The notes beneath the pieces were generated by a model. The model made no database searches and was not told the DNA's origin. It worked only from the letters and a program-made list of their open reading frames with translations. The translations under genes and the position numbers were made by a program. 17,818 nucleotides of DNA from Actinomortierella ambigua (lineage: Eukaryota; Mortierellomycota; Mortierellomycetes; Mortierellales; Mortierellaceae). The number at the start of each line of letters is the position of its first letter. The first letter of the stretch is position 1. Positions 8,825-17,818 of the stretch are shown in pieces. The stretch covers positions 1 through 17,818 of the forward strand of contig JAAAJB010000672.1 of NCBI GenBank assembly GCA_016098155.1. Direction: 5' to 3'.

Positions 8825-9273
8825 GCGTGCCGTCCTAGGAATTCAATTACTCAAAAGGCGTCAAGGGGTGCAGTTGTCGAGGTGGTGGTGGTGAAGGGTG
8901 GGATGGTGGTTGGTGGAGAAAAAGTGAAAGTAGAGAAGTGTGCATTTTTGAAGTGGATATGCTTTCAAGTTGCACAAGCGATCCCTGCACTCCCATTGGC
9001 TGGATTGGTGCTAGAATGGAGCATGAGAAAAAAAAAGGGCGGGCCATATCGTGCGTGGGTGACAAAGTAGGGTGGTACCCTCGTTACCCTCACTGTACAA
9101 CCTTCACTATGCCTTCTCTCTTGGAAGCAAGTTTCGGACCATGCGGTCTTGTATGATATTTTCAGTCCATTTGCGTTGAAAAAGCGTCGACTGGTTGAGC
9201 CACTAATTTTCTTTTTAAGCTTTATCATGCTTGCAATTCTGCATTCTAAACAGTAATTGTACCAATTCAAGCC
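8825..9273. promoter_or_regulatory. Divergent intergenic region between the acidic protein and ZNHIT2-like genes
   Basis: These 449 bp hold the 5' ends of both neighbours. A GGT-rich stretch (about 8880-8915, CCA-rich on the minus strand) lies in the presumed 5' leader of the minus-strand gene. I see no gene or RNA gene here. Confidence 0.4.
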
Positions 9274-11400
9274 ATGGTGGTTCCAAGAAAGTACCGCACC
9301 ACAGTAGAGGCACAGCCATGCGCCATGTAAGAACAGCACATGTATCCTCCCATTCTCGACTCACTGTTACTACCAGCATCACCATAGAAATTAGAATCTG
9401 ACATTGGCTCACCCTCATTGCATTAGTTGCCACCAACATCCATTCAAATATGTCTGTCCTCGTTGCAACCTCCGGTACTGCTCCCTGACATGTTACAAGG
9501 ACAAGGTGAGTTCACTCTATGAAATGCATCTCTGCACCATACTTGGCTGGAGCGGCTCTTTCCTTTTCTCAATACAGCTAACATGAAGACCTCAACACTT
9601 CCTACTTAGTCTCACTTGCGATGTACCGAGTCATTCTATCGGTCCTCTATCATGGAGGAGCTTCAGACCATGCCGTCAGCTGGGCAAGAGGATCGACAAA
9701 AGATGATGCGCATTTTGCACCGGTTTGAGAATGAGGATACAGCACTTAATCACTCGCCTGAGCAACCGGATTCAAATACCGAAGCAAGGAAGACGGCGCT
9801 CACTCCAAAGGAACGCCAGGAGATTTTGACAAAGACCCACAGGGAGCTTTCTGGAGAGTCTGCATTACGGAGACTGCATGAGCCAGAGTCACCCAAGACA
9901 AAGTCTGCGGGCCGGACGTCAGTGGACTCAAGGGGCAGCATGATCAAGGGTATGCATGAAATGATGGAAGAGGGCGACCACGACGAGGAGGACCAGGAGG
10001 ACGAGGATGTGAACGAGGACGAGGACGAGGACGAAAAGGCCTATCGCGACTTTGTTTCGCGGGTGGCCAATGTCGATCTGGAGACAGAGTCCTTTGAAAG
10101 TCTATGGGCCCGCCTAAGCCCTGCGGAACAAAAGGGGTTTCGAGATATGATAGGGACAAGCGATCTCGCAGCCCAGCCAAGATACCCGGAGGGAGCCACA
10201 CCAGCAGCAGTGGATGAGGACGAAGAGGCGATTCTCAAGCTCATGCAGGCCACTGGCCTTGAGCTTCAAGAGTCGCTAATGGCAGACGATCCGCTGATGG
10301 CGGACCTCGATGCAGATGATCTACGAGCTCTAAGGGAGACAGAGATTGCAGCCCTGGTACCCGTATGGCGGCCGTGGTGGGAAGTAGAGGCTGAGGAACA
10401 AGGGCAGCTTTATCGAGTTGATGGCGTCGAGGCACCAGCAAAAGGGGCCATCCTTGACGATCAGGAAAAGGCACTCAAGGAGGCGGCAGAGGATCAAGTA
10501 CAGAGTGACGGACGACTAGTCTTGGACGAGAAAGCGCTCCTTCGACCCTACGCTCGGCCACTCGTGCAAGAGTTGACCCAAGGCACAGAAGGCACATCAT
10601 CTTCGCCTGTGTCGCCGTCCTCGGTATCGGTACCAATCATGACCAGTCCTCCGCACCCTTCACTGGTGTATCACTTGGTATCACTCGTATTTGCCTATGC
10701 CGCCACAAGTCGTGCTCTGAACGGCGATTTAACTGAAATCCCAGAGGAGACCTTGGCGCATTTGCTGGACCTGTGTCCATTCCTAGCACCATTGTCAAAC
10801 AGCACGAATGGAACGCCACCAGCCGAGATGGGAGACTTTACAACGGCACTTGCCATCATCCAGCAGGCGAGTCTCGCATCCAAGGACCGCTGGAAGGGCG
10901 ACACGCTAAGACTAGAACTCTTGTCATTACTGCTTCAAGACCTTGCTCTTCTTCTTGCATCACCACAACGTTGTGCTGCTGTCTTGCAAGAGACCCGCCA
11001 GGTGTTGGATAGGATATCCACTACCATGTCAATGGCGACGGCGACGGCGACGGCGGCAGGGGCGAAAAATCAGCCCACGCCTAAAGGAAAGAAGAAGGGT
11101 CCGTTCTCAAAGACGTTTGTGTTTCGTGTGTCCAAAAAGCTCGACTTTTACGAGTCCTTTATCCGATCGCCATGGTTTCTTGGCACAGCCATAGATCAAC
11201 AGCAGTCTGCCTTGCTGGACGTGGTACGAGTGGAGGTCTTGGTAGAGGGCGGTCGAGTTCGCCAAGAGCTGCAGGGCTGGGAGCGAGATCTTGAGGCATC
11301 CAAGAAGCTTCGGCGTGAGTTGAAGGATAAGAAAGAGTCGGACGACTTACCAACAGCGAGCACAGTTGTTAAGAACAAGCCTCTCATTGAAGTATTGTAG
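9274..11400 (+). CDS. HIT zinc-finger protein, ZNHIT2-like
   Basis: Likely orthologue of ZNHIT2, a cofactor that links the RUVBL1/2-R2TP complex to U5 snRNP assembly in animals; the fungal role is inferred. Three exons: 9274-9326, 9427-9505 and 9610-11400 (introns of 100 and 104 nt; GTAAGA and GTGAGT donors; 640 residues). The small exons rebuild a complete HIT finger, with C16-C19 (CAIC), C28-C31 (CPRC), C36-C40 and H46-C49, and the C-terminal helix start TESFYRSSIMEELQ. The first CxxC is completed only across intron 1 (AT|T, Ile18), which supports the model. Family features further on are a very acidic tract (about 165-186), LWARLSPAEQKGF (about 209-221), LVPVWRPWWE (about 293-302) and HPSLVYHLVSLVFAYAATSR. 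It is longer than the human protein (about 400 residues), mainly through linker and C-terminal additions, including an Ala/Thr run encoded by GCGACG repeats near 11034-11054. It converges with the TspO gene, 105 bp between stops. Confidence 0.85.
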
Positions 11401-11505
11401 TCTTTTATTTCACAAAGGGAGGAGAGTAAAGTCTGCTTGCATGAAGGATGGCGGAAAAAAGATACAAAAAAAAAAGTCTCCTTGTTGTAGTAGTTGTTGT
11501 CTTGT

Positions 11506-11922
11506 TTACTTGCTCAGTTCATCATCGATCTTGTCGGCAGCCTCGTTGGCGGCCTTCCGTGCCTTGTGGGTGGCATGTCGAGCGGCGTCCTTGGCCTCTC
11601 CGGTGACATGCTTGGCAGCGTCGTGGATGTCCCTATCCAGCTTTCGAGCCTTGTCGGCAGCCTCGCCCTTGCCGTTCTTGATCCAGATGTCATAGTTCAA
11701 GGCGGTGGCATAACCGAGCCACAGGCAGTATGGCACGGTCAGGTAGCCGGCAGCCTTGTCGACCTGGAAGAAGTTGTACGATGTTCCAACGGCTGTGGCC
11801 TGTGTATGGTGTCACAGAAAGGAGGACGTCAGTTAGATGGCACTGCTGAAATCACATACTTTTTCTCTTTATCTCTTCTCCTAATAGTACTCTTCGTTTG
11901 ATTCGGCTTTCTGTCGCTCTGC

Positions 11923-11987
<65 letters not shown>

Positions 11988-12899
11988 TGCCTCTCTTTCA
12001 GGCTATATAGCCAATAGTCTGGGAAGAACCGCGAATTGATATCGACTCAGACCAAGGGTGTTGCATAAACAGTTTCAGTCCATCCAAGAAGATTTAAAGG
12101 TTGCCAAGCAATCCATGCTTAGTTGACCGACGTCCCTCCTGCTGCTGCTGCTGCATCTTGTCCTCTTGCTCCTTGCCATCTTTCTGCCAATGCGCTGTAT
12201 ATTTTTTTTCAGTGGTGGGTTGCTCGGGAACAATCAAGACATGGAATAGAAGTGAAAAGGGGGGGAATGGAAGAGGAAGGAGGGGAGGGGCGAGGGGAAG
12301 CATACTGTTTTCATGCCCCAGTATGGTCTTGTCTCCCCGAAGACATGTGCACTGACCAAGGAGTCAAGTAATCCTCGCGCGGATTCTTGTCCTCTTCCGT
12401 CCTCTTGACAACACTCAACAACGAAGGGAGGGGGGAGAGTGTGTGAGAATGTGTGTGTGAGAGAGAGAGATAAAGAGAGAGAGAGACTTACAGTGACGCC
12501 AAGAATGGTGACGAGTGCGGTACCAATCTCCCTCTTCAAGAAGAACAGTGGAGACCAGGCAAAGTTCAAGGCGAGGTTGATACCATAGAGAGCAAGGCCG
12601 TACCGGGCAGTGTCGCGAACTGCAGGCACAGTGTTGGGACCAGTGCGGAGTGCGACGAGGTGGGAGGCATAGCCGATCGACAAGTAAAGGACGGTCCATG
12701 TTGGAGCAAAGATAGAGGCGGGAGGAGACCAGTCGGGCCTTCTCAAGGTGTTGTAGTATTCATGGTTGATCCGATGGGCAGGGAGGGCCGAGAGGAATCC
12801 GCCGACAAGAGGCAGGCCGACGGCAAGCACTGGGTAGCGGGCCAAACAGGTGTTGACGTGTTGGCATGCTGCTGAGCAAGGGCCATCGTTTAGCACCAT
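11506..12899 (-). CDS. TspO/MBR family translocator protein with LEA-like tail
   Basis: A five-helix membrane protein of the TspO/peripheral benzodiazepine receptor family, which binds porphyrins and sterols and in eukaryotes usually sits in the outer mitochondrial membrane or secretory membranes. Exons are 12492-12899 and 11506-11799; the intron is 692 nt with a GTAAGT donor and CAG acceptor, phase 0; the product is 233 residues. Family marks: RYPVLAVGLPLVGGFLSALP (about 21-40), RRPDWSPPASIFAPTWTVLY (about 53-72), LNFAWSPLFF, and ATALNYDIWIKNG, which resembles the sterol-contacting end of helix 5. After this the family usually ends. Here about 54 more residues follow (180-233), rich in Ala/Lys/Asp/Glu/His with AADKARK, DAAKHV, EAKDAARHATHKA and KAANEAADKI, a pattern like group 3 LEA or amphipathic lipid-binding helices. 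The ATG at 12899 gives the usual short N-terminus; longer upstream open frame is not ATG-led. The intron is far longer than others in the window. Confidence 0.9.
11924..11982. repeat. (TC)26 plus (CA)4 compound microsatellite in TspO intron
   Basis: Twenty-six TC units run from 11924 to 11975 and continue into CACACACA up to 11982. On the TspO transcript this is UG repeats followed by (GA)26, about 125 nt from the 3' splice site. Positions 11964-11982 are the exact reverse complement of 12452-12470 in the same intron. Confidence 0.9.
12452..12486. repeat. (TG)4-(GA)n compound microsatellite next to TspO 5' splice site
   Basis: TGTGTGTGAGAGAGAGAGA (12452-12470), then TAAAG and a second GA run to 12486, ends at the GTAAGT donor (12486-12491 on the coding strand). 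In the transcript it is a CU-rich block immediately after the donor. It is the exact inverse complement, over 19 bp, of 11964-11982. Confidence 0.85.
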
Positions 12900-12930
12900 G
12901 TTGGAGACGGTGATATGTGTTGTGGAGATT

Positions 12931-12984
12931 GGTGGTAGTGGAGGTGGTTGTGGTAGTTGTGGTGGTGGTAGTGGTGGTAGTAGC
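12931..12984. repeat. Imperfect GGT-rich trinucleotide tract (CCA/ACC on coding strand)
   Basis: The region is made of GGT, AGT and TGT triplets. It lies 30-85 bp upstream of the TspO ATG, so it probably belongs to the 5' UTR as an ACC-rich leader. A GA/AG-rich purine run follows at about 13007-13075. Confidence 0.7.
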
Positions 12985-13275
12985 AGTGTGGTATGTGTTG
13001 AGGTGAGGGAAGGAGAGGAAAGGAAAAAGAAAGAAAGAAAGAAACAAAGGAGGAGAGGAGAGGAGGAAGGGGGTGAAGGTCGGCGAGACACCGAAAGATT
13101 TTAAACGCGCTTTTGAAACTTTTGCGAGACAGCCTGGTCGCGATGGGAGGACACGGCACATCTGTCTCCCACCATTTTGTATGTTCCAATAGCTGGGGAG
13201 CCCCAGTTTTCTTAGAACGAGAATGTATGGCATCATGATGACATATCCCGCCTCGCTTTTTGGCTAGTTTTCAAT

Positions 13276-13313
13276 CCCCCCCCCCCCACACAACACACAC
13301 ACACACACACACA
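13276..13313. repeat. C12 homopolymer followed by (CA)n microsatellite
   Basis: Twelve C residues (13276-13287) lead into ACACAA and then an uninterrupted AC run ending near 13313. This lies in the intergenic region 12900-14365 between the divergent TspO and hexokinase genes, which is otherwise dominated by simple pyrimidine-rich sequence and one short open frame at 13926-14138. Confidence 0.8.
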
Positions 13314-13925
13314 AATGCATTCATTCCAGATCAAATCGCCTCAAGTGACATAACATGCATGTATTGGTGGAGACCTGTCTGGAATGTAACCTCGAGAAAG
13401 CTCTTCTTGGCAGCAGGAGTCCAATACCTGGCTCCCCTCTAACCCTCTGTAGTTGACAATGACGCGAAAGGGTGAAGGACTGTCTAATTGCACATTGTTT
13501 GCTTCACCCAAGCCACGCGTGCCCACTGCTGCCCCCCCTTTCCACGGGTATAATATTTTCGCTTTTGTGTGTTTTCTCTCCCTCTTTCTTTCTTCCTCTC
13601 ACTTCCTCTCACTTGCCCCCCACTCTGCCGCCAACTTGTAAGTTGACACATCTCTCGAATGACGACTGCACATGCAAGGACCAACAAATGACACAACCGG
13701 GGGTGGGAAAAGCTCCTTCTTGGAAATGATGCTTTTTTTACTTTTCGTGGGAATCTCTCGGATCAATACTGACGATCACTAAATTGGAAAGTCCTGATCG
13801 CTCTTCCCACCCCCTTCTCCATACGGTCCTCGCGCTATCCCTCTCCTTTGTGCGTGCACGGGTGTTGTCCATGATCCAGTACTAATCACGTGACCTCCTC
13901 CTGTGTGTATCTTAGATCGTCACTC

Positions 13926-14138
13926 CTACTCTGTCATGACCTTCAACACCCCCCTGTTCAGGATAGGGTAGTCATCTCGTTGATCGAACCACGCCCCACT
14001 GGTGGCGGGATTGGTCAGCCTGATGTACATGAAAAGGTAGGACTTTGTTGACAGGGCCGCCGAAGAAAGGTGGTCCATATGGCGATCTTTTTTTTTCGCG
14101 TGTAGCATCTTGAGTGATATGCATTGTATTTCAACCAT
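13926..14138 (-). CDS. Short open frame, possible gene relic
   Basis: Seventy codons, with no family recognised. From about the internal Met near 14079 the codon choice looks gene-like, and the peptide reads sensibly (KSYLFMYIRLTNPATSGAWF, then DQRDDYPILNRGVLKVMTE to the stop). The upstream ATG at 14138 is immediately preceded on the coding strand by TTATTTATATAA, a TATA-like stretch too close to be used with that ATG. It may be a terminal exon fragment or a chance frame. Confidence 0.2.
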   Translation of the reverse strand: MVEIQCISLKMLHAKKKDRHMDHLSSAALSTKSYLFMYIRLTNPATSGAWFDQRDDYPILNRGVLKVMTE

Positions 14139-14280
14139 TTATATAAATAAACGTAAAAGCTGTTTTGAACAATTCTCTGCTCCTTGGTCATTTGTTGTGA
14201 TAACCAGTAAACAATATGATTCCTTTGAACGGGCTAAATACTCGGCCTTACATCACCCCTGCCGAATAGTTCTGTCATCG

Positions 14281-14365
14281 TCCTATCTTTTTTTTTTCCG
14301 TATTTCTTTCTTCCTCCTTTCGCCATTTCATTCTCCTTTTCCCCATTTCATCCCATCGTTCAAAA
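14281..14365 (+). promoter_or_regulatory. Pyrimidine-rich leader of the hexokinase gene
   Basis: From about 14281 to 14358 the sequence is almost entirely T and C (TTTTTTTTTCC, TTTCTTTCTTCCTCC, TTTTCCCC) directly before the hexokinase ATG. CT-rich tracts at this place are typical of strongly expressed fungal genes and often mark the transcription start (established pattern). Its function here is inferred. Confidence 0.5.
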
Positions 14366-16534
14366 ATGATCTCCGCCATTCAAGCAGCACCGCTTCCTCA
14401 ACCCCACTCAAAGTCGTGGAGCGCCGCGCAGTCTCATGCCCTAGAGGTGCTGACTGAGCAGCTCACGCTGTCGACAGAGCAGCTCGATATGCTTGCCAAC
14501 GAGTTTGTTCGCCAGATGCGAACAGGTCTCGCCGTCTCAGATACCTCCGACTTGGCCATGATCCCAACCTACGTGACAGGACGACCTAATGGTACCGAGC
14601 GTGGATGCTACCTTGCATTGGATCTTGGGGGAACCAACCTCCGGTGAGTTTTACTACATCTTGACACCATTTTCACTGGTTATTATTGAATATCCTGCCC
14701 TTTCTTTTTCGGATAATCCATTCGACTTGAACTGGAGTTGTCTCCGCCTCCTCCCCAAAGTGCCCCAGACCCCTTCTCTCCTCGTTTGTATCAAGTCGTT
14801 TGTATCAATTGGGAAGGGACAGGAAGGAGCGGCGGCCGTTTTGGGTACTTTTTGTTATCTCAGGTCCGTGGCTATCACCTTTTAAAGTTTACGCGTCCTC
14901 ATTCTGCCCCACCCTCTCCCCCCCCCTTTAAATTCCTTCTTCCCATTTGGGCGTTCAAAAAAAAACAACAGCGTTTGTCTTATCACGTTGAAAGGCGGCC
15001 ATGAGCTCGAGACCCAGCAGAGAATGTTCAAGGTCAGCCAAGAGCTGCAAGAGGCCGAAGTCTCCAAGCTGATGGAGTTTATTGCGTTGTCGATCAAAGA
15101 CTTTTTGGCACGCGACCACATCAATGCCACGTTGGTCGAGCATGCGTCGGACTCTGATCGGCTCGAGATGGGCTTCACCTTCTCGTTCCCAGTCTCGCAA
15201 ACGGCGATTGATGCCGGCATGCTCTTGCGGTGGACTAAAGGCTTCAGTTGCGCCGGCGCTGTCGGTCACGATATTGTTCACCTCTTGCAGACCGCCCTAG
15301 ATCAAAACGACGTCAAAGTCCATGTTGGTAAGTGGATAAGGAGTAGCCTGTGGGGCAGATTTAGCATCCCTTCCTCTCTACATACCATACAACTGTTTTC
15401 ATTCAATACTCACTCTCCCTCTTTTGTTTTAAACTCCCACGCGCATGCGTCTGTGTGTTTGTTTCAGCTGCTCTTGTCAATGACACGGTCGGCACATTGC
15501 TGGCGCATGCCTACACATATCCCAACACTTGTCTGGGCGCCATCTTTGGTACAGGCACCAATGGTGCCTACCTCGAGAACACTAAGAATGTCCCAAAGCT
15601 AAAGACGACTGCTCAAGAGATGGTTATCAACATCGAATGGGGCAATTTTGACAAGGACAAGACCGTATTGCCAGTCACCATCTATGACAACAAGGTGGAT
15701 CGCGAATCTATTGTAAGTGACGTGGAGGTTATGTTCGTTCAAATGTTTTGATCTAATGTCTCGTGGGAGAGAGAAGAGAGAGAGAGAGAAAGAGAAGGAG
15801 AAAGGTGCTTGGAGACAAGAAATAGATTTTAATCAGCGACATATGCAAACTCCATATTCGGTTTGACAAACTGTTAGAATCCTGGCCTCCAAGTCTTTGA
15901 AAAGATGATCTCTGGCATGTACCTGGGCGAAATTACGCGTAATGTTCTTCTGCATCTGATTGACCAGCGGCTGTTGTTCGACGGCAAGAGCTCCACCGTT
16001 CTGAACCGTCAGTGGGGGCTCGAGGCGGCTACAATGTCGGCAATCGAAGATGACAAGTCGCCCAACCTGATCCCTACCAGCCAGATCTTGGAGAGCGCCC
16101 TCGACATCGGCCTGCACACGCTCGCCGACCGTGAGATTGTCCAGCGTGTGTGCCACCTGGTCGGCCAGCGCGCCGCTCGATTGAGCGCCATGGCGACAGC
16201 GGCCGTGATCCGGCAAGGGCTGTCCGGCAGCACCGGTGGTGACAGCAGCGGCATCCTCCGGGAGTATCGCCATGTACTCCGGGCCGGTGGTGACGAGAGT
16301 CGAGTGCAAGACTCGACCGAGGCCTTGGTCGAGCCGATCCATGTCGGTATCGATGGCTCGGTCTTTGAACACTATCCAGGGTTCAGGGCTGCCATGAACC
16401 AGACGTTGGAGGAACTGCTTGGCCCCGCTGCAGCTCGCGTGGTCCGTCTGGAGACGACAAAGGATGGCTCGGGCGTTGGAGCGGCGCTGGCGGCGTTGAT
16501 GGCCCATAAGGACGCGATGGCTGCTCGGAAATGA
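14366..16534 (+). CDS. Hexokinase
   Basis: Phosphorylates glucose and other hexoses with ATP, the first step of glycolysis, in the cytosol. Four exons: 14366-14643, 14972-15327, 15468-15712 and 15878-16534 (introns of 328, 140 and 165 nt; GTGAGT/GTAAGT donors; all phases join; 511 residues, about the usual fungal length with a slightly longer N-terminus). Visible motifs are the phosphate-1 loop LALDLGGTNLR (83-93, D86), GFTFSFPVSQ (160-169) and LLRWTKGF (177-184) for sugar binding, the catalytic D217 in ALVNDTVGTL, FGTGTNGAYLE, INIEWGNFD, FEKMISGMYLGEITR, and the adenosine site KDGSGVGAALAAL (488-500). All key residues look intact. Fungal hexokinase is distinguished from glucokinase mainly by phylogeny, so which isozyme this is remains open. 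Intron 1 is long and splits the phosphate loop from the rest. Intron 3 carries a GA-rich run (about 15768-15800). Confidence 0.96.
15766..15801. repeat. GA-rich microsatellite in hexokinase intron 3
   Basis: Imperfect GA repeat (GAGAGAGAAGAGAGAGAGAG, then GAAAGAGAAGGAG) between the donor at 15713 and the acceptor before 15878. It is a simple repeat with no further feature seen. Confidence 0.75.
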
Positions 16535-17044
16535 GCTTCATTACATGCAGAGAAAGATTGCAAAACACTCAGGATAGCACAAGATGTGATAGGATATGAT
16601 AGGTATAGTAGTCTATGCATGCTACAGATGAAAGTCTTATTGATGCACACGTTCCTTTTGTTTCTTATAAATCGAGATGTGGAGGGACTCTGCAAGAAAT
16701 GCGCAACAACCACCATAAGATTGTCAGCTAGGGTGGATGTGTCATCATTGGCTGCTGAGTTACATGTTACCCCCACGAAAATTTAGGACACTACCCTAAA
16801 GATGACTGGAAGAAAGAAGTGAAGATGCTGTACATGTAATCGTCCATGACACACTACAGTCAAGGAAGTGCATATTCATTTTCTTCAAGTCGGTGTCGCT
16901 AGGGAGGCTATTTAAGCATAATAGGTATGGCAATGTACGGTAGCTTCCCCTAGTGCCTGGAAACAGAAACCATTGCAGCAATCGGGGATACTCGACTGGG
17001 AACACTCTAGGCCAGTTGGGATGCATGTGGGAGCTGCTTGATCG
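16535..17044. other. Intergenic region, no gene seen
   Basis: This is the 3' flank of hexokinase up to the acetyl-CoA carboxylase relic. It is A/T-rich, with short unconvincing open frames on both strands. A GGCTATTTAAG at 16906-16916 matches the core of the 80-94 block, but the flanks do not extend the match. Confidence 0.5.
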
Positions 17045-17515
17045 TTAAGACTGGATGTCAAAGCTGAACAGACGAGCCAGCTCATGACGGTAGGTCATGG
17101 CAGGCTCAATGCGACGAATCATCAGGTCCTCAACGTAGTTGTTGCGCTCACGAAAAGTGAGGTATGTCAGGTAGCAGCTGGGACAGATGACAAAGAAGGA
17201 CAGGCGGCGGATACCGTGATGATGCAAGTGCTGCGAGTGAGGCCTTGACGACAGAGTTGAACAACTGAGACCCGTCGTCGTCGTTGTTGGAGTGGACAGT
17301 CCCCGACTTGATGATAACGTTGAGATGGTTGTTGTAGACAGCGCTCGAGGTGACAAGGTTCAGATGGCGGTTGCTATCGCGCCGCGATAGGAAATAGTTA
17401 AGAACACCCTCTATCCTCGCTTGAGGTCATGGAGAGCAGGGATTTGTCCAGAAGCTCGTAGGAGTGGTAGGCACGGCGACAGTAAACCTCAAAAGCAGCA
17501 ATGCGGATGGTCAGC
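17045..17515 (-). pseudogene. Truncated acetyl-CoA carboxylase relic (central region)
   Basis: Reading the minus strand, three pieces resemble consecutive parts of the central domain of eukaryotic acetyl-CoA carboxylase, the biotin enzyme that makes malonyl-CoA for fatty acid synthesis. First is RIAAFEVYCRRAYHSYELLD (about 17455-17513), matching the family's AAxEVYVRRAYxxYEL. Second is NNHLNVIIKSG to LFNSVVKASLAALA (about 17230-17340). Third is HGIRRLSFFVICPS, YLTFRERNNYVEDL and RRIEPAMTYRHELARLFSFD (17045-17225). Pieces one and two are separated by an in-frame TAA, and the normal intervening sequence is much reduced. Pieces two and three are joined by a one-base frameshift near 17225. A stop follows directly after FDIQS, where the intact protein would continue for many hundreds of residues. 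Upstream, towards the right edge, I cannot follow the similarity. The conserved residues suggest a fairly recent partial copy. Confidence 0.6.
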
Positions 17516-17818
17516 TATAGCAGAAGGCTCAATGTCAAGGACATGTTGAGACTAATGGAATTGTTGGCCCCATGGAAGAGCTTGGCCGAAGAGTCGCACA
17601 CAATATCGCAAAACTGAGAGGGAGGTTCTCTCACTCCCCACCCCCTCACATTCGACCGAACAGTTGCTCATGAATAATGCTCGTTCCATCCTTGATCCGA
17701 GTATGCAATGAGACGACTCATTCCTCATGCTCACTGGTAGGTCCATTCCACAGTGTTATTGGTGGAGGGTGCTGCCCACTTGTTTCGCGTCTGGCTGGTT
17801 GGAGGCCACAACAAGGTT

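Noticed and set aside
9944..10474. Pro/Arg-rich minus-strand frames opposite the ZNHIT2-like gene
   Set aside because: They arise from the complement of GAC/GAG-rich acidic codons.
12234..13091. Long minus-strand open frame covering TspO exon 1 and reading on into the intron
   Set aside because: The frame upstream of 12899 is repeat-encoded UTR (Pro/Thr/Ser runs), and past 12492 it reads into the microsatellite intron. The family match ends at the GTAAGT donor.
15833..16507. 224-codon minus-strand open frame opposite hexokinase exon 4
   Set aside because: Antisense shadow; the plus strand carries the intact hexokinase C-terminal domain.
1..17818. tRNA, rRNA, CRISPR or prokaryotic mobile-element signals
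   Set aside because: No tRNA B-box with a matching cloverleaf, no rRNA-like stretch and no regularly spaced direct repeats were seen on either strand. A tRNAscan/Infernal run would be decisive.

Overview
The window looks like nuclear DNA of a filamentous fungus, probably an early-diverging lineage (Mucoromycota or Mortierellomycota; this placement is inference from gene style and similarity remembered by eye, not from a search). It holds intron-rich genes with GT...AG introns, mostly 87-330 nt, with GTAAGT, GTATG and GTGAGT donors. It is rich in microsatellites and homopolymers, there are no operons, and genes alternate strand and share divergent promoters or convergent 3' ends.

Left part (1 to about 3530): gene-poor and repeat-rich. 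It holds two low-to-moderate confidence two-exon minus-strand gene models (423-1024 and 2097-2876), a cluster of diverged TE-like repeats (about 1336-1665), a 248-bp foldback element (1921-2168) whose right arm appears to supply the C-terminus and stop of the 2097-2876 model, a perfect 17-bp hairpin (2979-3020), and two related blocks (31-94 and 3077-3124) that may be duplicated promoter or UTR sequence.

Middle part (3533 to 11400): four genes, three of them in RNA metabolism. A non-canonical poly(A)/nucleotidyl polymerase with a predicted mitochondrial presequence (minus, 3533-5425) is divergent from PRP17/CDC40, the WD40 splicing factor (plus, 5620-7907). PRP17 converges on an unrecognised acidic single-exon protein (minus, 8024-8824), which is divergent from a HIT zinc-finger protein of the ZNHIT2 type (plus, 9274-11400), a family linked to R2TP/RUVBL and U5 snRNP assembly.

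Right part (11506 to 17818): a TspO/MBR (translocator protein) gene with an unusual LEA-like charged helical tail and an outsized 692-nt intron containing complementary compound microsatellites (minus, 11506-12899); a 1.4-kb simple-repeat-rich intergenic region; a complete four-exon hexokinase (plus, 14366-16534); and a truncated, frameshifted relic of the central region of acetyl-CoA carboxylase (minus, about 17045-17515).

All exon models were read by hand from reading frame, splice consensus and family similarity. No alignment, database or transcript evidence was available.
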